From Pseudomonas mandelii (lineage in GTDB: Bacteria > Pseudomonadota > Gammaproteobacteria > Pseudomonadales > Pseudomonadaceae), in assembly GCF_006438925.1 (NCBI RefSeq), contig NZ_RCZA01000007.1, forward strand, positions 65,611 through 129,610: DNA of 64,000 bases. Direction: 5' to 3'. A program made the translations under genes and the position numbers. Each line of letters opens with the position of its first letter. Positions within the stretch are counted from its first letter, which is position 1. Below are positions 15,509 to 24,510 of this stretch, piece after piece. The notes beneath the pieces are model-generated. The model was not told the origin of the DNA, made no database searches, and worked only from the letters and a program-made list of their open reading frames with translations.

Positions 15509-17914
15509 TCAGTCGCGTACCGGGCCTGGAGCCAGGACTTCACGCGAACCGTTGGTATTCATGGACGTCACGACACCGGCCATTTCCATGGCTTCGATCA
15601 TGCGCGCGGCGCGGTTGTAGCCGATTTTCAGCTTGCGCTGAACCGCAGAGATGGACGCACGACGGCTTTCCAGTACGAACTGCACCGCTTCGTCGTAGAG
15701 CGCGTCGGATTCACTGTCTTCGTCGCCACCACTGCCGCCTTCAAAGCCACTGCCCGGCTCTTCGACACCGGCGAGAATCTCGTCGTTGTATTCCGGCGCC
15801 CCACGCAGTTTCCAGGCCTCGACCACCCGGTGAACCTCGTCATCGGACACGAAGGCACCGTGGACACGAATCGGCAGACTGGTGCCCGGCGGCATGTAAA
15901 GCATGTCACCGTGACCCAACAGTTGTTCGGCACCGCCCTGGTCGATGATGGTCCGGGAGTCGATCTTGCTCGACACCTGGAACGCCATACGCGTCGGAAT
16001 GTTGGCCTTGATCAGACCGGTGATCACATCAACCGACGGCCGCTGGGTCGCGAGGATCAAGTGGATACCGGCCGCACGCGCCTTCTGGGCAATACGGGCG
16101 ATCAGTTCTTCAACCTTCTTGCCGACGATCATCATCATGTCGGCGAATTCGTCCACCACCACGACAATCGTCGGCAGCTTGGTCAACAGCGGCGCTTCGT
16201 CGTGAATGCTTTCGCGCTTGTACAACGGATCGGTCAGCGGCGTACCGGCGTCCTGGGCTTCCTTGACCTTGGCATTGAAGCCCGACAGGTTACGCACGCC
16301 CATTTTCGCCATCAGCTTGTAGCGACGCTCCATCTCCGCCACGCTCCAGCGCAGGGCGTTGGCGGCGTCCTTCATGTCGGTCACGACCGGGCACAACAGG
16401 TGCGGAATGCCTTCGTAAATCGACAGCTCAAGCATTTTCGGGTCGATCATGATCAGCTTGGCGTCTTCCGGGCCGGACTTGAACAGGATCGACAGGATCA
16501 TCGCGTTCACGCCCACCGATTTACCGGAACCGGTCGTACCGGCTACCAGCAAGTGAGGCATTTTCGCCAGGTCGGTGATGACCGGCTTGCCACCAATGTC
16601 GTGACCCAGGGCCAAAGTAACCGGCGACTTGAAGTTGTCGTACTCGGGGGTCGACAGCACTTCGGAGAAGCGCACGATCTGGCGGTCTTCGTTAGGAATC
16701 TCGATACCGACGGTGGTCTTGCCCGGAATTACTTCCACCACGCGCACGCTGGTCACGGCCAGGGAACGTGCCAGGTCTTTCGCCAGGTTGGAGATGCGGC
16801 TGACCTTGACACCCGCCGCTGGCTGGATTTCGTAACGGGTAATCACCGGGCCCGGGTGAATCGAATCCACCGAAACTTCGACGCCGAATTCCTTGAGCTT
16901 GATTTCCAGCAAGTGGCCAACCGCGGCCAGGGATTCAGGCGAATAATTGAGTTGTTTCTTTTCTGCCGGGTCGAGAATCGAGATCGGCGGCAAGGTGCCT
17001 TCGACGGCGCTGTCAACGAACAACGGCGCCTGTTTCTCTTTTTCCACGCGCTTGCTGGGCGCCGCTGGCTTGGGCGGCGCCGGGGCAATCACCGGCGGCA
17101 CCTGCTTCTCGCGGTCCGACATGTGTTTGCTCAGGGCCTGCTCACGTTCGATCAGGCGCTCCTTGACCTTGGCTTGCTCGCGTTTGTCGGTGACGGTCGG
17201 CGCCACCACGTCATGGACGCGGTCGTCGACTTCACGCAACTGCGCAACCAGCTGTTTGCGCTCGACACGGGCGGCCCACCAGCGATTGGCCGCGCCCTGG
17301 AACAATTCGAGCAGGTCGAGGGTGATCTTGCCGGTGAGGTCCATCACTTTGAACCACGACAGGTCGGTGAACACTGTCAGGCCAAACAGGAACAACGCGA
17401 TGAACAACAGCGTACTGCCCTGGATATTCAGGGCGTTCCTGGCCAGGTCGCCGAGGCTTTCGCCTAACGCGCCGCCAGCGCCGGCCGGCAGACCGGTCGC
17501 AGCGTGGAAATGGATATGGGCCAGCGCCGCGCCCGAGAGCACCAGAAACACCAGGCCGATCAGGCGCCAGGAGAACAGCCAGCCGCTCCACTCCCACTGC
17601 TCGTGGCGTTGACGGAAGATTTGAAAAGCCTTGATTGCCAGCAACAGCGGGAAGATGTAGGCGAAGTAACCCAACACCATGAACAGGATATCGGCGCTGT
17701 AGGAGCCGACCGGTCCGCCGAAGTTCTGCACATCGTCGATTTTGCTGTTATGGCTCCAGCCCGGATCGTCCTTGCCGTAGGTCAACAAGGCCATCATCAG
17801 GAACAGGCACAAGCCGCCGATGGCGATCAATGCACCTTCCTTGAGTCGGTAGTGCAGTTGCTGGCGCCAGAGCGGAACGACGGCTGGTTTAGGTGCTGCG
17901 GTGGATTTCTTCAA
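15509..17914 (-). CDS. ftsK: DNA translocase FtsK
   Basis: 801 residues. The N-terminal 200 hold about four transmembrane helices that anchor it at the septum. A short charged/proline linker (about 230-310) follows, then the RecA-like motor with Walker A GTTGSGKS (G459-S466) and Walker B VVVVDEFADMMM. The C-terminal winged-helix gamma domain (about 735-801) reads KOPS and contacts XerD. It pumps the terminus DNA and triggers dif recombination. It is shorter than E. coli FtsK (1329) because of the short linker, as usual in Pseudomonas. First gene of the ftsK-lolA-rarA-crcB-serS-cysG run. Confidence 0.96.
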   Translation of the reverse strand: MKKSTAAPKPAVVPLWRQQLHYRLKEGALIAIGGLCLFLMMALLTYGKDDPGWSHNSKIDDVQNFGGPVGSYSADILFMVLGYFAYIFPLLLAIKAFQIFRQRHEQWEWSGWLFSWRLIGLVFLVLSGAALAHIHFHAATGLPAGAGGALGESLGDLARNALNIQGSTLLFIALFLFGLTVFTDLSWFKVMDLTGKITLDLLELFQGAANRWWAARVERKQLVAQLREVDDRVHDVVAPTVTDKREQAKVKERLIEREQALSKHMSDREKQVPPVIAPAPPKPAAPSKRVEKEKQAPLFVDSAVEGTLPPISILDPAEKKQLNYSPESLAAVGHLLEIKLKEFGVEVSVDSIHPGPVITRYEIQPAAGVKVSRISNLAKDLARSLAVTSVRVVEVIPGKTTVGIEIPNEDRQIVRFSEVLSTPEYDNFKSPVTLALGHDIGGKPVITDLAKMPHLLVAGTTGSGKSVGVNAMILSILFKSGPEDAKLIMIDPKMLELSIYEGIPHLLCPVVTDMKDAANALRWSVAEMERRYKLMAKMGVRNLSGFNAKVKEAQDAGTPLTDPLYKRESIHDEAPLLTKLPTIVVVVDEFADMMMIVGKKVEELIARIAQKARAAGIHLILATQRPSVDVITGLIKANIPTRMAFQVSSKIDSRTIIDQGGAEQLLGHGDMLYMPPGTSLPIRVHGAFVSDDEVHRVVEAWKLRGAPEYNDEILAGVEEPGSGFEGGSGGDEDSESDALYDEAVQFVLESRRASISAVQRKLKIGYNRAARMIEAMEMAGVVTSMNTNGSREVLAPGPVRD

Positions 17915-18221
17915 AACGCTTCTTTTCCTGCGCCTATGGCGCGTCCATCTGTTGAATGACTATAAAAAACTGCCCAATCCAGGCAGGTAAAAAAGTTAAC
18001 AGGTGTAACTGGGACTACTTTTAACACTACGCTCCGGTTTTTATAAACACGGCGTGTCGCGCTCATTTTATTACAAACGCTGTTACAGGCAGGCATTGTA
18101 CGGGTTTGTTCGTCCGATGCCATGCTTGAAACCCAAGGTGTAGCATAGCCAACAGCACATTACGTGCGGTTCAATTTGAGCATGCATTCTCTTTTGTGAC
18201 AAAGGCTTATGAGGTGTTTTT
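17915..18221. other. Divergent ftsK/trxB intergenic region
   Basis: 307 bases, AT-richer than its flanks, which must hold the promoters of ftsK (minus) and trxB (plus). I see no convincing -35/-10 pair or LexA box. A terminator-like hairpin lies on the ftsK side (separate entry). The trxB end has the Shine-Dalgarno ATGAGGTG. Confidence 0.6.
17964..17996 (-). terminator. Terminator-like hairpin in the ftsK leader
   Basis: On the minus strand: CTGCC, a 7-base loop, GGCAG, then six T, ending 50 bases before the ftsK start; an upstream T-run also precedes it. The stem is short (5 bp), so it may act as an attenuator rather than a full terminator. Confidence 0.4.
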
Positions 18222-19181
18222 ATGAGCGAAGCGAAGCATTCCCGCCTGATCATTCTGGGTTCCGGCCCTGCCGGTTACAGCGCTGCCGTTTATGCCGCCC
18301 GCGCCAACCTCAATCCCGTTGTCATTACCGGCATACAGGCAGGTGGCCAGCTCACCACCACCGTCGAAGTCGACAACTGGCCCGGTGATGTCGAAGGCCT
18401 CACCGGCCCGGTGCTGATGGAACGCATGCAAAAACACGCCGAGCGTTTTCACACAGAGATCGTCTACGACCACATCCACACTGCCAAGTTGCAACAGCGC
18501 CCGTTCGAACTCATCGGTGACAGCGGCACTTACACCTGTGATGCGCTGATTATCGCCACCGGCGCCTCGGCGCAATACCTGGGGCTGCCATCGGAAGAGA
18601 CATTTGCCGGCAAAGGGGTGTCGGCCTGCGCGACGTGCGACGGTTTCTTCTACCGCAATCAGGTGGTCGCAGTCGTTGGCGGCGGCAACACGGCAGTTGA
18701 AGAAGCGCTGTACCTGTCAAACATCGCCAAGGAAGTTCACCTGATTCACCGCCGCGACAAGTTGCGCTCGGAGAAAATTCTTCAGGACAAGCTCTTCGAA
18801 AAAGCCGCCAAAGGCAATATCCGCCTGCACTGGAACCAGAATCTGGATGAAGTGCTGGGCGACGCCAGCGGTGTGACCGGCGCCCGCCTGCGGGACAGCC
18901 ACAGTGGCGAAACCAGTGAATTGCCGCTAACTGGCGTGTTCATCGCTATTGGCCACAAACCCAACACCGACCTGTTCGAGGGTCAGCTGAAAATGCGTGA
19001 CGGCTATCTGCTGGTCAAGGGTGGCAGCGAAGGCGATGCTACCAGCACCGAAATCGCAGGCGTGTTTGCCGCCGGTGACGTGGCCGATCACGTTTACCGC
19101 CAGGCCGTGACGTCTGCCGGGGCCGGCTGCATGGCTGCGCTGGACGCCGAGAAGTATCTCGACGACATTCCAGTCGTTTGA
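18222..19181 (+). CDS. trxB: Thioredoxin-disulfide reductase
   Basis: 319 residues. FAD-binding GSGPAGYSAAVYAARANL near the N-terminus, redox-active CATC with C136 and C139, NADPH-binding GGGNTAVEEALYL, and the second FAD motif GVFAAGDVADHVYRQAV. Reduces thioredoxin with NADPH. Transcribed divergently from ftsK and upstream of aat, a neighbourhood shared with E. coli (which has cydDC between). Confidence 0.97.
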   Translation: MSEAKHSRLIILGSGPAGYSAAVYAARANLNPVVITGIQAGGQLTTTVEVDNWPGDVEGLTGPVLMERMQKHAERFHTEIVYDHIHTAKLQQRPFELIGDSGTYTCDALIIATGASAQYLGLPSEETFAGKGVSACATCDGFFYRNQVVAVVGGGNTAVEEALYLSNIAKEVHLIHRRDKLRSEKILQDKLFEKAAKGNIRLHWNQNLDEVLGDASGVTGARLRDSHSGETSELPLTGVFIAIGHKPNTDLFEGQLKMRDGYLLVKGGSEGDATSTEIAGVFAAGDVADHVYRQAVTSAGAGCMAALDAEKYLDDIPVV

Positions 19182-19245
19182 CGGCACACTTCACGGTGGG
19201 CCCACCCGCCCACCACCGCCCTCCCCTTCTGCAAGCCCGGATGCC

Positions 19246-19926
19246 ATGCTGACTTGGTTACAACGCAACACCCTGACCTTCCCGCCCCTGGAAAAAGCCA
19301 TGCGCGATCCCAACGGGCTGTTGGCCGCGGGCGGGGATCTGTCCGCCGATCGTCTGATTCAGGCCTATCGCCACGGCTGTTTTCCGTGGTTCTCGGAAGG
19401 CCAGCCGATTCTCTGGTGGTCGCCGGATCCACGCACCGTACTGTTTCCCGACGAACTGCATGTCTCGCGCAGCCTGAACAAATTGCTGCGCCAGCAACGC
19501 TATCAAGTGACCTTTGATCAGGATTTTGCCGCGGTCATCGGCGCTTGCGCCGCGCCTCGGGATTACGCCGACGGCACCTGGATCACAGAAGCCATGCAGA
19601 ACGCCTACCTCGAGCTGCACAGGCGTGGCTACGCCCATTCGGTGGAAGTCTGGGACCAGGGCGAACTGGTCGGCGGGCTCTATGGCCTGGCGATGGGTCA
19701 GCTGTTTTTCGGCGAGTCCATGTTCAGCCGCGCCGACAACGCCTCGAAATATGGCTTTGCCACACTGGTCCGACACCTGAAAGACTCAGGCTTTGTGCTG
19801 ATCGACTGCCAGATGCCGACCGACCATCTGCACAGCCTCGGCGCCCGAGCGATTCCCCGCCGCGAGTTTGCCGACTACCTTGCGCAGCATCTGGACCGGC
19901 CCAGCCGCGCCACCTGGGTTTGCTGA
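19246..19926 (+). CDS. aat: Leucyl/phenylalanyl-tRNA--protein transferase
   Basis: 226 residues. Adds Leu or Phe from aminoacyl-tRNA onto proteins with N-terminal Lys or Arg, marking them for ClpS/ClpAP. Family motifs visible: FPPLEKAMRDPNGLLAAGGDLS, YRHGCFPWF, PILWWSPDPR and GQLFFGESMFSRADNASK. It lies between trxB and bpt on the same strand; the recognition adaptor ClpS is 3.6 kb away. Confidence 0.96.
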   Translation: MLTWLQRNTLTFPPLEKAMRDPNGLLAAGGDLSADRLIQAYRHGCFPWFSEGQPILWWSPDPRTVLFPDELHVSRSLNKLLRQQRYQVTFDQDFAAVIGACAAPRDYADGTWITEAMQNAYLELHRRGYAHSVEVWDQGELVGGLYGLAMGQLFFGESMFSRADNASKYGFATLVRHLKDSGFVLIDCQMPTDHLHSLGARAIPRREFADYLAQHLDRPSRATWVC

Positions 19927-19983
19927 GCGACTTTTGCGCCAGTGGCTTACACTTAATTCAAAACCTTATCCCGAGGGTTGATC

Positions 19984-20691
19984 ATGACCGAGTTGGCGCG
20001 TTTGAAGTTCTATGCCACTCAGCCCCACTCTTGCAGTTATCTGCCCGAGGAGCAGGCCACGACCCTGTTCCTCGACCCTAGTCAGCCCATGGATGTGCAT
20101 GTCTATGCAGACCTGTCTGAAATGGGTTTCCGTCGTAGCGGCGATCATCTTTACCGGCCTCATTGCCAGAATTGCAATGCGTGCGTACCGGCGCGCATCC
20201 CTGTGGCGCAATTTTCACCCAACCGCCAGCAGAAACGCATCTTCAAACGCAACGTCGACCTGCAGGTGCGCCCTGCCAGGCCGCAATTCAGCGAAGAGTA
20301 TTTCGACCTTTATCAGCGGTATATCGAACAGCGTCACGCCGATGGCGATATGTACCCGCCGAGTCGCGATCAGTTTGCGACGTTCCTGGTACGTGACCTG
20401 CCGTTTTCCCGATTCTACGAATTCCGCCTCGAAGGACGACTGGTGGCGGTGGCCGTCACCGACTTGCTGCCGAACGGTCTGTCGGCGGTCTACACCTTCT
20501 ACGAGCCCACCGAAGAACGCCGCAGCCTGGGGCGTTACGCGATCCTCTGGCAAATCGCCGAGGCTCAGCGTCTGGGGCTGGAAGCGGTCTATCTGGGCTA
20601 TTGGATCAAAAACTGCAAAAAGATGAGTTACAAGACTCAATATCGCCCTATCGAACTGCTGATTAATCAGCGCTGGGTCATCCTGAACTAG
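19984..20691 (+). CDS. bpt: Aspartate/glutamate leucyltransferase (Bpt, ATE family)
   Basis: 235 residues of the arginyl-tRNA-protein transferase superfamily. The bacterial Bpt branch puts Leu on N-terminal Asp or Glu. N-terminal HSCSYLPEEQATTLFLDP and the Cys cluster HCQNCNACVPARIPVAQF are visible, as is the C-terminal GLEAVYLGYWIKNCKKMSYK. The ATG at 19984 is used; an in-frame TTG six bases upstream is rejected. Follows aat by 57 bases. Confidence 0.93.
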   Translation: MTELARLKFYATQPHSCSYLPEEQATTLFLDPSQPMDVHVYADLSEMGFRRSGDHLYRPHCQNCNACVPARIPVAQFSPNRQQKRIFKRNVDLQVRPARPQFSEEYFDLYQRYIEQRHADGDMYPPSRDQFATFLVRDLPFSRFYEFRLEGRLVAVAVTDLLPNGLSAVYTFYEPTEERRSLGRYAILWQIAEAQRLGLEAVYLGYWIKNCKKMSYKTQYRPIELLINQRWVILN

Positions 20692-20708
20692 AGCAAGCCG
20701 TAAACCCC

Positions 20709-20738
20709 TTGGCTTAAACCCCATTTTTCGGGCACAAT
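20709..20738 (+). promoter_or_regulatory. Candidate sigma-70 promoter of infA
   Basis: TTGGCT and CACAAT with an 18-base spacer, 65 bases before the infA start. Plausible, because infA in many bacteria has its own promoter; inferred only from sequence. Confidence 0.35.
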
Positions 20739-20802
20739 GCACGCCGCTTTTGCCTGGCGCAGTTGCACCGGGCCATTCATTGGACACCGAGGGCTTTACT
20801 GC

Positions 20803-21021
20803 ATGTCGAAAGAAGACAGCTTCGAAATGGAAGGCACTGTCGTCGACACCCTGCCCAACACCATGTTTCGTGTGGAGTTGGAAAATGGGCACGTCGTAAC
20901 CGCGCATATTTCCGGCAAGATGCGCAAGAACTACATCCGTATTCTTACCGGTGACAAAGTGCGCGTCGAGCTGACGCCCTATGACTTGAGCAAAGGGCGC
21001 ATCACTTACCGCGCTCGCTAA
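20803..21021 (+). CDS. infA: Translation initiation factor IF-1
   Basis: 72 residues, an S1/OB-fold protein: [20 protein letters not shown] at the N-terminus, then the characteristic [20 protein letters not shown] and the C-terminal [13 protein letters not shown]. It binds the 30S A-site during initiation. Standard length. Followed directly by a strong terminator. Confidence 0.98.
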
Positions 21022-21033
21022 TCAAGTCAATAC

Positions 21034-21063
21034 AAAACGCCCGGTTTATGCCGGGCGTTTTTG
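21034..21063 (+). terminator. Intrinsic terminator of infA
   Basis: AAAACGCCCGG, a short TTTATG loop, CCGGGCGTTTTT. An 8-bp GC-rich stem with a U-tract, 12 bases after the infA stop. Confidence 0.92.
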
Positions 21064-21099
21064 TTTGTCTGCGATTTAACAACGCCGAAACCTGCTTGC

Positions 21100-21182
21100 G
21101 TAGGAGCTGCCGAAGGCTGCGATCTTTTGCCTATGACCGGTAACAGCAAGATCAAAAGATCGCAGCCTTCGGCAGCTCCTAC
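21100..21182. repeat. REP inverted pair (GTAGGAGCTGCCG family)
   Basis: GTAGGAGCTGCCGAAGGCTG and its inverted copy around a 25-base centre, between the infA and clpA terminators. Confidence 0.85.
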
Positions 21183-21210
21183 AGGGGGATCGGCGTATAA
21201 TAGACAGACA

Positions 21211-21240
21211 GCAAAAAGGCGCTTTTCAGCGCCTTTTTGC
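21211..21240. terminator. Bidirectional terminator between infA and clpA
   Basis: A perfect inverted repeat GCAAAAAGGCGC / GCGCCTTTTTGC with a 6-base TTTTCA loop. It has T-runs on both strands; it most directly ends clpA (minus strand). Confidence 0.9.
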
Positions 21241-21257
21241 TTTGTTGCGGTTTAACG

Positions 21258-23528
21258 TCAGGCCATTTCAGCCGTGGTCTCGAAGTCGAAGGTCAGCTCG
21301 CCGTCCTTGAGATCGATGTGAACCACGCCACCATGGTCGGCCAGTTCGCCAAAGAGGATCTCTTCCGCCAGCGGACGCTTGATCTTGTCCTGAATCAAAC
21401 GCGCCATTGGTCGAGCCCCCATTGCCGTGTCGTAGCCACCCGCTGCCAGCCAGCTGCGCGCCGCGTCCGTCACTTCCAGCTGCACGCGCTTGTCTTCCAG
21501 CTGCGCCTGAAGCTCGGTAAGGAACTTGTCCACCACGCTTTTGATGACCTCATGACTGAGGCGACCAAACTGGATAATGGTGTCCAGACGGTTGCGGAAC
21601 TCTGGCGTGAAGCTCTTCTTGATCACTTCCATCGCATCGGACGAGTGGTCCTGATGGGTGAAACCGATCGAAGCGCGAGCTGCCGTTTCGGCACCGGCGT
21701 TGGTCGTCATGATGACGATCACGTTACGGAAGTCCGCCTTGCGCCCGTTGTTATCGGTCAGCGTACCGTGGTCCATCACCTGCAGCAGCAGGTTGAAGAC
21801 TTCCGGATGCGCCTTCTCGATCTCATCGAGCAACAGCACGCAGTGAGGCTGCTTGGTGATGGCTTCGGTCAGCAGACCGCCCTGGTCGAACCCGACGTAA
21901 CCTGGAGGCGCACCGATCAGACGCGATACGGTGTGGCGCTCCATGTACTCGGACATGTCGAAACGAACCAGCTCGATCCCCAACGCCTTGGCCAGCTGAC
22001 GCGCCGCTTCGGTTTTACCGACACCGGTAGGCCCTGCGAACAGGAACGAACCGACGGGCTTGTCAGGCGACTTGAGGCCGGCACGGGACAGTTTGATCGC
22101 GGTCGACAGCGAGTCGATTGCGGCATCCTGGCCAAATACCGTCAGCTTCAGGTCACGCTCAAGGTTACGCAGCAGCTCTTTGTCGGAGCTGGTGACGTGC
22201 TTAGGCGGAATCCGCGCGATTTTCGCGACGATGTCCTCGACCTGAGGCACTTCGATGCGTTTCACGCGCTTCTCGATTGGCTGCAGACGCTGGTAGGCGC
22301 CCGCCTCGTCGATGACGTCGATGGCCTTGTCCGGCATGTGCCGGTCATTGATATAGCGCGAGGCCAGTTCGGCCGCCGCACGCAACGCTTCATCGCTGTA
22401 TTCGATGTTGTGGTGCGCTTCGAAACGACCTTTCAGGCCGCGCAGGATGCCAATGGTGTCTTCCACCGAAGGTTCCGACACGTCGACCTTCTGGAAGCGC
22501 CGGGCCAAAGCACGGTCCTTCTCGAAGATCCCGCGGAACTCCTGGAACGTGGTCGAGCCGATGCAACGGATATCACCCGACGACAGCAGCGGCTTGAGCA
22601 GGTTCGAGGCATCCATGACCCCACCGGACGCGGCACCCGCACCGATGATGGTGTGGATCTCGTCGATGAACAGAATCGCCTGCGGACGTTTTTTCAGCTC
22701 ATTGAGCAACGCCTTGAAGCGTTTCTCGAAATCACCGCGGTATTTGGTCCCGGCCAGCAAGGCCCCCAGATCGAGGGAATACACCACGCTGTTGGCCAGC
22801 AGGTCTGGCACCTGATTGTCGACAATGCGTTTGGCCAGGCCTTCGGCAATCGCGGTTTTACCCACGCCCGCTTCGCCCACCAGCAGCGGATTGTTTTTGC
22901 GACGACGCGCCAGGATCTGCGCGACGCGCTCAACTTCCAGCTCACGGCCTACCAATGGATCGATTCGACCCTGGCGCGCGAGCTCGTTGAGGTTGCTGGC
23001 ATAAGCATCCAGAGGATTGCCTGAAGAAGAAGACTCACCGCCCTCGTCGTCCTGCATATCTTGCTCACCTTCAGAGTGATCGCCATGCCCCGGCACTTTG
23101 GAAATGCCGTGTGCGATGTAGTTGACGACATCGATACGCGCAACGCTCTGCTGTTTCAGCAGGAACACTGCCTGACTCTCTTGCTCACTGAAGATCGCGA
23201 CCAGTACGTTGGCGCCAGTCACTTCGCGTTTGCCCGAGCTCTGTACGTGAAAGACAGCACGTTGCAGAACACGCTGGAAGCCCAGGGTTGGCTGGGTCTC
23301 ACGATCCTCGTCATGAACGGGGATCAATGGCGTGGTGGAGTCGATGAACTCCTGCAAGTCATGCTTGAGTTTGTCGAGGTTTGCGCCGCAGGCACGCAAA
23401 ACGGTGGCGGCAGCCTCATTGTCCAATAGGGCCAGCAGGAGGTGCTCGACGGTCATGAATTCATGACGCTTCGAACGGGCCTCCTTGAAGGCAAGATTGA
23501 GGGTGACTTCGAGCTCGCGGTTTAACAT
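21258..23528 (-). CDS. clpA: ATP-dependent Clp protease ATP-binding subunit ClpA
   Basis: 756 residues. The N-terminal repeat domain (about 1-145) docks ClpS. AAA-1 has Walker A GEAGVGKT starting at residue 218; AAA-2 has GPTGVGKTEAARQ around residue 495. The IGL-type ClpP-contact loop region lies at about 610-620. It unfolds substrates, including N-degron and ssrA-tagged proteins, and feeds ClpP. clpS is 30 bases upstream, on the same strand. Confidence 0.97.
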   Translation of the reverse strand: MLNRELEVTLNLAFKEARSKRHEFMTVEHLLLALLDNEAAATVLRACGANLDKLKHDLQEFIDSTTPLIPVHDEDRETQPTLGFQRVLQRAVFHVQSSGKREVTGANVLVAIFSEQESQAVFLLKQQSVARIDVVNYIAHGISKVPGHGDHSEGEQDMQDDEGGESSSSGNPLDAYASNLNELARQGRIDPLVGRELEVERVAQILARRRKNNPLLVGEAGVGKTAIAEGLAKRIVDNQVPDLLANSVVYSLDLGALLAGTKYRGDFEKRFKALLNELKKRPQAILFIDEIHTIIGAGAASGGVMDASNLLKPLLSSGDIRCIGSTTFQEFRGIFEKDRALARRFQKVDVSEPSVEDTIGILRGLKGRFEAHHNIEYSDEALRAAAELASRYINDRHMPDKAIDVIDEAGAYQRLQPIEKRVKRIEVPQVEDIVAKIARIPPKHVTSSDKELLRNLERDLKLTVFGQDAAIDSLSTAIKLSRAGLKSPDKPVGSFLFAGPTGVGKTEAARQLAKALGIELVRFDMSEYMERHTVSRLIGAPPGYVGFDQGGLLTEAITKQPHCVLLLDEIEKAHPEVFNLLLQVMDHGTLTDNNGRKADFRNVIVIMTTNAGAETAARASIGFTHQDHSSDAMEVIKKSFTPEFRNRLDTIIQFGRLSHEVIKSVVDKFLTELQAQLEDKRVQLEVTDAARSWLAAGGYDTAMGARPMARLIQDKIKRPLAEEILFGELADHGGVVHIDLKDGELTFDFETTAEMA

Positions 23529-23558
23529 AGCTTCACCTCATACCCAAGTGGTCGGCGA

Positions 23559-23942
23559 TTAACCGTCCTTCTCGATTTCACAGAGTAGCGGATGCTGGCT
23601 TTCCCTGGCGTACTGGTTGACCTGCATGGCCTTAGTCTCGGCGATGTCGCGGGTAAACACTCCACATACTGCCCGTCCTTCTGTGTGGACGGCCAGCATG
23701 ACCTTGGTCGCCAGCTCGCGATTCAGGTTAAAAAACACCTCGAGCACTTCGACGACGAAATCCATCGGTGTGTAGTCATCATTGAACAAAACCACCTTGT
23801 ACATCGGCGGCGCCTGTAAAGCAGGCTTTGCCTCCTGAACAGCAATGCCTGCGGAATCGTCCTCGTGAGCCCCCGGGTGATCTTTTTGGAGAGCCGGGCG
23901 ATCCTGATTGAATGTTAGTCGAATCTGGCTGATTGCATGCAT
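23559..23942 (-). CDS. clpS: ATP-dependent Clp protease adaptor ClpS
   Basis: 127 residues. The N-degron binding core YKVVLFNDDYTPMDFVVEVL is conserved, including the Asn-Asp pair that holds the substrate amino group, followed by the helix with EGRAVCGVFTRDIAETKA. The N-terminal 45 residues are a flexible tail that enters the ClpA pore. Binds proteins with N-terminal Leu, Phe, Tyr or Trp and delivers them to ClpAP. Divergent from cspD. Confidence 0.95.
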   Translation of the reverse strand: MHAISQIRLTFNQDRPALQKDHPGAHEDDSAGIAVQEAKPALQAPPMYKVVLFNDDYTPMDFVVEVLEVFFNLNRELATKVMLAVHTEGRAVCGVFTRDIAETKAMQVNQYARESQHPLLCEIEKDG

Positions 23943-24167
23943 GGAAAGAAAGGTTCGTCAGTTGTGCGAATACAGTGGTGGGGGCGACCATCGTCGATTT
24001 CAACTCCGACTGCCTGGTCACCTTGACTATCGGCAAAACGGTGTTACAACCAATAGAGCCCACAGTGGGTAAAAAAGGTCCGCTGAGTCAATCTTATTTC
24101 CAGGAAATGACTGCGGATGTACTGGATGATACTCCAGTGATGGAGTCTGTTGCAGAGGGATATGAGC

Positions 24168-24449
24168 ATGGCTGTCGGCAAGGTGAAATGGTTCAACAAT
24201 GCCAAGGGTTTCGGTTTCATTAACACCGAGGCCAGGGAAGGTCGCGACGATGACGGCCATCTTATTGATTTCTTTGCCCACTATTCAGCCATCGAGATGG
24301 ACGGATACAAGACCCTCAAGGCCGGGCAAATAGTGAGCTTCGAAATCATTCAGGGCCCCAAGGGGCTGCATGCAGTGAAGATCGGGGCTGTCGCCACGGG
24401 GAATGATCAAACCGCACCTGTCACTCAGCAAGAAACAGCGTCGAGTTGA
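24168..24449 (+). CDS. cspD: Cold-shock domain protein CspD, with a loop insertion and C-terminal tail
   Basis: 93 residues. RNP1 motif KGFGFI and RNP2-like FFAHYSAI are present, and the segment MDGYKTLKAGQIVSFEIIQGPKG is typical of CspD, which binds single-stranded DNA/RNA and inhibits replication in stationary cells in E. coli. Between the RNP motifs there are 16 residues where E. coli CspD has 8, and an 18-residue polar tail (ATGNDQTAPVTQQETASS) is added. The start at 24168 has AGAGGGA at good spacing; ATG 24162 is too close to it. Divergent from clpS, as in E. coli. Confidence 0.88.
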   Translation: MAVGKVKWFNNAKGFGFINTEAREGRDDDGHLIDFFAHYSAIEMDGYKTLKAGQIVSFEIIQGPKGLHAVKIGAVATGNDQTAPVTQQETASS

Positions 24450-24471
24450 TAGCACCGGTCATCCAGTCATG

Positions 24472-24498
24472 AAAAAACCGCCCGAAGGCGGTTTTTTT
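24472..24498. terminator. Bidirectional terminator between cspD and icd
   Basis: AAAAAACCGCC, a CGAA loop, GGCGGTTTTTTT. Ends both convergent genes. Confidence 0.93.
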
Positions 24499-24510
24499 GT
24501 GCCGGTTCGC

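Noticed and set aside
15830..17467. 545-codon open frame antisense to ftsK
   Set aside because: Shadow of ftsK; no initiation signal or family.
18075..18090. LexA-like CTGTTACAG upstream of ftsK/trxB
   Set aside because: Only the outer CTG/CAG agree and the spacing is wrong for CTG-N10-CAG.
23943..24167. cspD promoter TTGACT (24023) with TTACAA
   Set aside because: The spacer is only 15 bases and the -10 match is poor, so not listed as a promoter.
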